A stretch of 64,000 nucleotides of DNA from Gentiana macrophylla (lineage: Eukaryota; Streptophyta; Magnoliopsida; Gentianales; Gentianaceae), in the NCBI GenBank assembly GCA_026214975.1, contig CM047808.1, positions 10,628,267 through 10,692,266 on the forward strand. The letters run 5' to 3'. Each line of letters starts with the position of its first letter. Position 1 is the stretch's first letter. Under the pieces are notes generated by a model that worked only from the letters and a program-made list of their open reading frames with translations, made no database searches and had not been told where the DNA came from. The position numbers and the translations under genes were made by a program. This document shows positions 57,593 to 64,000 of the stretch, in pieces.

Positions 57593-59030
57593 TTCTTAAT
57601 GACTTATCCACCTTTTTTTGTCAAGCATCGAAACTCAACGTTAAAGTTGTTAAAAACAAAATATTAACACAGTTAAAGAAACGCAGCCTACTGCAATTAA
57701 AATGCTTTACGAACTTTTGCATTCATAGTGTGCTTTCTAACACATTTTCATATCTTAGATTTTGTTTCCTTTGTTTGTTTATGGGAATTTCATGCTTCGT
57801 ACAGAATATTAAGAAAACACGATGGATGCAGAGGGAAACTTGAGCAAAAACTATATTAAACTTCAGTAAATCGCGAAACACTTTTCTATAAACATCTCTT
57901 GCTGTAGATAAGTAGGCAGTTCCATCTAGCAAATTATGTATCCGAGGTATCCAAGTTTCGTTGTTATGTTTCCTTTTTACATCTTCGCCAACGATTTGTT
58001 ATGTCATTTCTCTCTAGACTGAAAATATATATGCATCTATACTGTGTTTCCTTTACTGGTATTTTTCATTTTTTTCACCTCTTACAAGTAATTTTCTCAG
58101 CAATATATGGCATTTTTGTTGACATTTCTCTTTTGGGGAAATAGTATTATATGTACGATTCATTCAGGATCGTAAATTCTATAATCTCCTCTGCGCCTCT
58201 CGGCAATGTATATAAATTCACATTTTTTTGTTGTAATATTTCTCAAATATTTATTTTTCCATTTCTTTTTGCTTGGGTTTCCAGAAGATTGTACTGCTTG
58301 GGCTTCAGTTGATTATGAAAAATTATTGGAGGCTTACATTTGGATGGCACCAAGCACCCAGTCAATTGAATTTGAATAGGTTGTGATTTTTTTACCTCAT
58401 CTTTTTAATTTGTATTACATTCGGCAAATCAATCTCATGTTTTCTTCAGTCTTTCTCGAGTGTTTGTTTTCGAGTATCGATTTAAGTATGAGTTGGAACA
58501 TTTCCAGAGCTTTGAAGATAAATGGACGCATGAGCCACATGGAGAAGAGTGATAAAGCTCCATGTTTAGTTGAAGCACATGCATTAGTTTCAGGTGACAT
58601 CTTTTTGTTTTTTTGCATGACATTTCTCTATTCTACTATTATATATGGGAGATTAAAATGTTATACTTACAATGTATATTCGGAATTTTAACCATTCGGC
58701 ATAGGCGTATTGATTTCTTTCTTATTATGAACGTATAGGACATTGGTTGCAAGAACATATATCATGCCCCCAGCATAACATCTGCATAACATCATGTTCT
58801 GATGGTAAAAATGTTTCCATTTTCATTTTTTGACAAAAAGGTCTGTTAACTATTAAAAATGTAGCATCTTTCCACTTCAACAATTTTTGCTTTCATGCCC
58901 CCATAATGTGTTGTCTTTTACTACTTTATTGTTGTCATTCAAGATGCTTACCATCCATCTTCATCTACACTCTTGAAAACAAATTCACTATTTGGTCCTG
59001 TATACTAATTTGTTCCTGCCCATGTACCAG

Positions 59031-59207
59031 CAAAAGGTCAGTATCGGTTTCGTAAGAGCGTTCTCACACAAAATGTTTTGGCCGTGTGCACGTTTGATCT
59101 TCAATTTATGTTCATATATCTGGGGTGGGAAGGCTCTGCTTCAGATTCACGCGTATTGAGGGTTGTACTTGATGATCCGGACAAAATCTTTCCAAAAGTT
59201 TCTAAAG
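59031..59207 (+). pseudogene. HARBI1/ALP1-like transposase-derived exon fragment
   Basis: After a CAG acceptor, one open exon reads FRKSVLTQNVLAVCTFDLQF then LGWEGSASDSRVL and ends at an AAAG|GT donor. QNVLA..FD..F and GWEGSA.DSRVL are signature blocks of PIF/Harbinger DDE_4 nucleases and the domesticated plant ALP1 proteins. The Asp in SASDSR is one of the catalytic triad. The flanking exons were not found, so it is a captured or degraded fragment. Confidence 0.75.
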
Positions 59208-60318
59208 GTTTGCATTTGTTTAATGTGCCATTTCGTATGCCATTTTTAATAGGAAACTTGATAAATCTTCTAAATTTGATTGCTGTAGATATTTTTCCAT
59301 TTTTTGGACGTTCTGATGCTTTTTGACATAGGATTGTTGTGAAATGTTACATCTTTGTCAAATGCCAGGGTAGAGTATCTGCTTTTCTCCTATTTTGGAT
59401 CGCATTCATTGGCTTTATTTCAAATGCTTTCATCTAAGTTTGATTTTATTTTCTGTTGCATTGAACTGTAAGTTTTATCATGATTCTTCATTATTTTTTG
59501 TAACATTCACATAACATAGCAAGTGTTATTATGACTTCATAAAATTGATTTCATTATATGTCATGATTTTTCTTACATATTATATCGGAGAGAAACTGTT
59601 CTTCAAAATATATTAGACTTCTCTTACCAATTTGATAACTTTTTTTCTTCTTCAGAATTGTCATCCGTTTCGAGTTACTGACGCATTTTGATACTGTTTT
59701 GTCTTCACCAATTTCGACACAATATATGTGAACAAGGATATAGCCTTAAAAGTTGGTTTTTTTACTACTAATTAATTTGATATTGTGTTAATGCTTGAAT
59801 ATACTTTTGCTTCTTTTTTTTTTTTTTTTTCCCAGCAAACACTCTTCAAAGCGAAGAAGATACAAGTTCAACAGAAACAATAAGCAACCTAAATTTTCTG
59901 TTTGGGGTACACTTACATGCACCCTTTAACTCTGTTTAATAGTTCCCCATTCACTTACTCTTCCCCCAAACTAAGTGATATGCCGAATTTGCGCTATGCT
60001 ATACTTTTTCCGTATTCACTATCAAGTTATTTTGATTTTGATTTTTTATGCAAGAATAAAGCTTTTTTAAGGCCATATTTTTTCATCCTCATGCTTCTGT
60101 TTGGGATCCACACGGGCATGATTTATTTATCTAAGTCTTATTTCTGCAGTTTCTAATGTACTATATTGCTTATGTAGCTTATCCCTTAGACCTTTTTGAG
60201 GAAGGTTCTGTTATATTCTTCTTTTATGATAAGAATCATGGGCATGCATGAGAACAACATTTGTAATGTTATAATCCTCTCACTTACTTAGTATTATGGT
60301 TGTTGCACTCATAGTCTC

Positions 60319-60415
60319 ATGGCTCGAGGTTCTACACTACGTGATCTTTATGGTTATCTTCCACCACCTGTGCAGATGACTGCTCCCGCTCCTGTACCAG
60401 TTCCCAACAGTTATG
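60319..60415 (+). other. Unrecognised exon-like segment
   Basis: Open frame MARGSTLRDLYGYLPPPVQM then a Pro/Ala/Val run. Codon composition looks coding, but no family is recognised and no gene continues from it. Confidence 0.25.
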
Positions 60416-60809
60416 TGCCCATTCATGTGTTTTTTTGTTGGTTAATTTTTGTTGCTCTTTTTCTTGCAACTATTTTTTTGCCAGGGTCTTTTCTTAGGAT
60501 GTTATTGTGTTTGAATTAAGCGTAGGCGTAAGTGATTGTCTTTGTATTTCATAAGTTAATTTGTAAATTATTTGATGCATATCAGTGCTATTTATGAACA
60601 ATGTGCCTTTTTTCATATTTTGAAGACTTGATTAATCGGAGAGGTAATGGCAAAACCTAATTGTTTTTATTCTACCATCCATTGTCGTTTATGTTATGTT
60701 TGATAAATTCAAACTAATTGCTATAGGGTTTTCTTCTGTTTAAGTTGGATACACAATGTATGTATCATTTCACATTACATGTCACCTCCAAGAATAACAT
60801 TTTTCTTTA

Positions 60810-60996
60810 CCTTATGCCGTCATATTCTTCGAAAAGCTAGACTAAGCCGGTGGTTACGCAGACACCCAATGTTCATGATCTTACAACGAATCCAATGGAT
60901 CATCCTCATGGAGGAGGTGAGGGGCGCACGGAATGAGGTCGGTGTTACTTTGACGGGAAGCCCACCAAATCTGGATTTTGGGCAGTTTGGTGTGTT
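60810..60996 (+). pseudogene. RPL2: Ribosomal protein L2 C-terminal fragment
   Basis: Reads RKARLSRWL in one frame, then after a frameshift NPMDHPHGGGEGRTE, a stop, and GKPTKSGF. The block NP(V/M)DHPHGGGEGR followed by KPTK is the C-terminal signature of the bacterial-type L2 protein, which plants use in mitochondria and plastids. Only about 60 residues remain, with a frameshift and stop. Most likely a gene piece carried by the Helitron. Confidence 0.8.
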
Positions 60997-61285
60997 CCTA
61001 ATTGATACACTTCGTATCCCAAATATTGTATGTAATGCTGTACTTGCTTTTGCTATGGCGCTCCCATGGTATCCTAAAGATTTAAATAGTTGATTTCTTA
61101 TGTCCAATGGATCACACGTATGTGTGTATGTCCATTTTTCATTATGCTACCAATCATTTGCTTTTCATTCATTATTGTATGAATTTTATGGCATGTTTGT
61201 TACACAGGAATAGAATGGAATGGAATAAATTCATTCCATTACTACGTTTAAAATGTAAAAGAATGGAATAAAAGGTAGCATATGG

Positions 61286-61690
61286 TGGAAATGGTGGGGT
61301 GGGGTGGGGTAGCCATACCCTACCCCTACTGCATCTTACCTTACCTACCACCCCACCCTACCTACTCCATTATCACCATATACTACCCTACGCATCCTAC
61401 CTACCTTACCTCACCACCTACTCTACTCCACCATCACCCACCCATACCCTACCCTACCACACCCTACGCTACCCACACCTACTCTACCTATCCTACCCAC
61501 CACCTTACCCTACCTTACCTTACCTACCACCTTACCCTACCCTAACTTACCTGCCACACCCACCCTACCCTACCCACTCCTAATTTACCCCACCCTACCC
61601 TACCTTAACCTACCCTACCCACCACTCCACCATACCACCACTTCCCTACGTTACCTACCACCCTACCCTACCTTATCCACCACCCCACTT
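61286..61690. repeat. CCTAC-rich low-complexity tract, nearly G-free on plus strand
   Basis: About 400 bp of CCTACC, CCCTACC, CACC and TTACC words with very few G after 61312. Preceded by GGGGT runs (61294-61310) of opposite composition. ORFs across it are repeat artefacts. Confidence 0.9.
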
Positions 61691-61788
61691 TTTCATTATA
61701 GGCCGATATTTTTTCCGCAGGATGTATTATTGTTTTTTTTTTGTTTGAAAAAGATGTATTATTGTTTGATCTTGAATTGTTGGTATTT

Positions 61789-61815
61789 CCGTGCATAGCA
61801 CGGGTTTTTAACTAG
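61789..61815 (+). other. Helitron 3' terminus
   Basis: Six-bp perfect stem with ATA loop, short T/A spacer and CTAG end before a T. This is the canonical termination signal of Helitrons (hairpin plus CTRR). Confidence 0.75.
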
Positions 61816-62087
61816 TATATATATATTTAGGAGAGCAAATAAAATCAATTGCGACCCAAACCCGGAAAATACCAGATTGACCCGCTTCAGACCCGCTTCA
61901 TTTCCTAAAATAAAAATATATTTTTAAAATCAATCATTAACTCCTATTAATTCCCAAAATTCAAAATTATTATTCAAATTCAAAATTCATAATTCAAATT
62001 CTTATTTCCTTTTATTTCAGATTCCAAAAATCTGTATATACATCTATATATATTTGAAAACACAATTTTACTTAATTACACGGGATT
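61816..62087. other. AT-rich flank
   Basis: No gene. GACCCAAACCCG at 61852 echoes the same word at 55568 just inside the proposed Helitron 5' end. Confidence 0.4.
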
Positions 62088-63256
62088 TGCCCCATTATTC
62101 GACCCAAAGCCCGGAATACACATGTATTTCTTTTTACCTACGGGTATATAAGCAAACTATTTGGCTCTTGCTCAAACCCGAGATATTTTGGACACGGTGA
62201 CAAGAAGAAAGCAGAGCAGTTACAACATACATTCTCTCTATTCAGTGGGTTTTTTTCTCTCTTATTCTCCTTTTTTTCTTTTATTTATATAGCAAATATC
62301 AATTGATTTTCGTAGATTTTTCAGTCTCCATCATTTTTTTTTTATCTTTTGTTGCAGATAGTGTAATGAAAATGTCCGTCAGAAAACTTGCCTACACTTA
62401 TGATGCTTTGATCCTTCACGATGAGGTCATTGCCATTACTGCAATCTCTCATTTTTTTGTCGTCGGTTTTATTTCGCACAGTTGAGATTCTGATTGTGAA
62501 TAATCCGGTTGTGGTTTTCTGTAAATTGGAATTTATATATATATTCTCTCTTCAATAGGTTTTTCTCTCATATTCTCCAATTTTTTTCTTTTCTTTATAT
62601 CAAAAATCATTTGAATTCATTGATTTTTCAGTTTTTTTTTGCTTTTCGTTGATTTTTTGTTTCAGATGCCCCATTATCCAACTCAAAGCCCGGAATGCAC
62701 ATGTATTTTTTTCCTACGGATATATAAGCAAACCATTTGACTCTTTCTCAAACCCGGGATATTTTGGACGCAGTGATGACAGAAGAAAGCGAGTAGCTTT
62801 CTAACATACATCGTTATCTATTCAGAGAGTTTTTTCTCTCATATTCTCCATTATTTATTTATTTATATAGCAAAAATCAATTGATTTTCGTACATTTTTA
62901 GACTCCATCGTTGTTGATTTTTTTTCCTTTTGTTGCAGATCGTGTAACGAAAATATCCGTCGGAAAGCTTGCCTACACTTATGCTGCTTTGATCCTTCAT
63001 GATGACAGCATTTCCGTTACTGTAATCACTCATTTTTTTGTTGTCTTTTGTATTTCGCTCGAGTTGAGATTCTGATTGTGAATAATCCGTTTGCGGTTTT
63101 CTGTAAATTGGAATTTATATACATTTTCTCTCTTCAATAGTTTTTTCTCTCATATTCTCCAATTTTTTTCTTTTCTTTATTGCCAAAATCATTTGATTTT
63201 GTTGATTTGTGAGTCTCAATCGTTTTTTTTTCTTTTCGTTGACCTTTTGTTGCAGA
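62088..63256 (+). repeat. Tandem duplication of a ~580 bp TATA-containing module
   Basis: Unit 1 62088-62666 and unit 2 62667-63256, both starting TGCCCCATTAT. A third start (TGCCCCAT, 63257) is cut off. Each has TATATAAG (62145 and 62721), a pyrimidine-rich leader, an intron-like segment ending TTGTTGCAG, and a short coding-like piece. Confidence 0.9.
62366..62485 (+). CDS. Small ORF in duplicated module, unknown
   Basis: 40 codons from ATG 62366 (MKMSVRKLAYTYDALILHDE). In unit 2 the ATG is ACG, while the body (ISVGKLAYTYAALILHDD) stays recognisable at 62950-63010. No known family. It could be an exon of a gene or chance; evidence is weak. Confidence 0.2.
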   Translation: MKMSVRKLAYTYDALILHDEVIAITAISHFFVVGFISHS

Positions 63257-64000
63257 TGCCCCATCAATAATAATAATAAATGATAATGGAATTAATGTGC
63301 ATACATTTGCAAAATCAGCGGTTGTGAGAAATCACTAAAATCATTGACTATTTATTATTATCATTAATGGGGAATCTGCAAAATCAGCAGAAATAAATAC
63401 ATATTTGCAACCTTTTACCATTTGCAACGTTTGAATTCAAATATTCTCCATCTATGATGATAATAAATGTCATTCATTACAGGAAGAAAAATATAGAGAA
63501 TCTCATATGATAAATAAATTAAAATTAACATTTTTTTCAAACTCAAAAAAATTCAAAGAATATTTCCCATCAATTATAATCATAAATATTATTCATTATG
63601 TGAAGGAAAAAAAAGAGGAGAAAAGCTCATATGATAAAAAAGGTTGATCCTCATCACATAAAATATACAATAATTTCCAGCTAATTTGTGATTTAAAAAA
63701 AATCCGGAAAAAGATCAAAACAGAATCCATAAAAAAAAAATGAATTTATAAATGATTTTTCCAGCAACATACTTCTCGCAAAATGCTCAACAAAACACCA
63801 ACTAGCCTCTTTCAATTCCTAACCCGGATTTGTTCAACATAAATACGATTGTTGAATTAATGGGTTGATTTTTGTAGAATATTTTCTGAGTTTCTTTTTG
63901 TCTTTTTTGTGGATGTTGATGTTTGATGGAACTAAGGTAAATTTTTTATTCTTTTTTAGGGGTTTATTCTTTGTTTTTTGGGGATAGGAAGCACATTTTC
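63257..64000. other. AT-rich end of window, nothing recognised
   Basis: A and T runs, (TAA)n-like stretch at 63266-63282, and no convincing ORF, RNA gene or terminal repeat. Confidence 0.5.

Larger units (their letters stand above)
55518..61815 (+). mobile_element. Probable non-autonomous Helitron with captured gene fragments
   Basis: The 3' end is typical: hairpin CCGTGC-ATA-GCACGG (61789-61803), 11 bases, then CTAG at 61812-61815 followed by T. The best 5' candidate is TCTATCTATAAATAATATAT at 55518, preceded by A, which fits insertion between A and T. No Rep/helicase was found. Inside are exon-like pieces with splice-like borders, including RPL2 and HARBI1/ALP1-like fragments. The 5' end is tentative. 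Confidence 0.6.

Noticed and set aside
61282..61583. Two overlapping 87-94 codon ORFs rich in Pro, Tyr and Thr
   Set aside because: They arise from the CCTACC low-complexity tract; two frames open together because the repeat has no stop words.

Overview
This is a repeat-rich nuclear segment from a flowering plant, most likely a eudicot. The evidence is its Athila-type and copia LTR retrotransposons, L1-type LINEs, CACTA, Stowaway and Helitron elements, F-box/DUF295 genes, and a small two-exon secreted cysteine-rich gene. It contains almost no intact coding sequence. Most of it is transposons nested inside one another.

Layout. 1-3752 is a broken Athila-like Ty3/gypsy pol (element A), cut in the integrase zinc finger. 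3753-23157 is a second Athila-like element (B) with two ~1.57 kb LTRs, a tRNA-Asp primer site, gag, protease, RT, RNase H, integrase and a third ORF of the plant-transposon-protein type. A young copia element (C, 6519-11499, minus strand, TSD ATGAC) sits inside the gag of B. Next come a copia fragment folded into two opposite-facing arms plus its LTR (D, 23158-25356), LTR relics, a 5'-truncated LINE (27100-27870) and two Stowaway-like MITEs (28420-29272). A split gene at 29477-31079 encodes a knottin-like peptide. After a CACTA-like end and a C-rich tract come two paralogous F-box/DUF295 genes. The first (34612-35594) has its start replaced by a copia LTR and its end replaced by a TRIM. The second (36817-44545) has two reading-frame breaks, an internal stop and a 6.55 kb copia (F, TSD GATAC). 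45192-55258 is a full-length LINE with a 16 bp TSD, itself split by a CACTA element (47748-52707, TSD AAA). 55518-61815 is a probable Helitron carrying decayed pieces of a ribosomal protein L2 gene and a HARBI1/ALP1-like gene. The window ends in a ~580 bp tandem duplication in which each copy carries a TATA box.

Most notable. Element B carries three arrays of a 12-bp near-palindromic motif (GGACGMSCGTCC-like), arranged as pairs 19-21 bp apart. They lie in the LTR U3, in the leader before gag, and directly upstream of a TATA box before ORF3. This suggests a shared regulatory or structural module and an internal promoter. Separately, paired copies and broken reading frames differ repeatedly at CAG/CTG trinucleotides. 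That pattern looks like systematic miscalling at CHG-methylated cytosines and probably explains many of the frameshifts, so 'pseudogene' calls on the transposons should be read with that caution.
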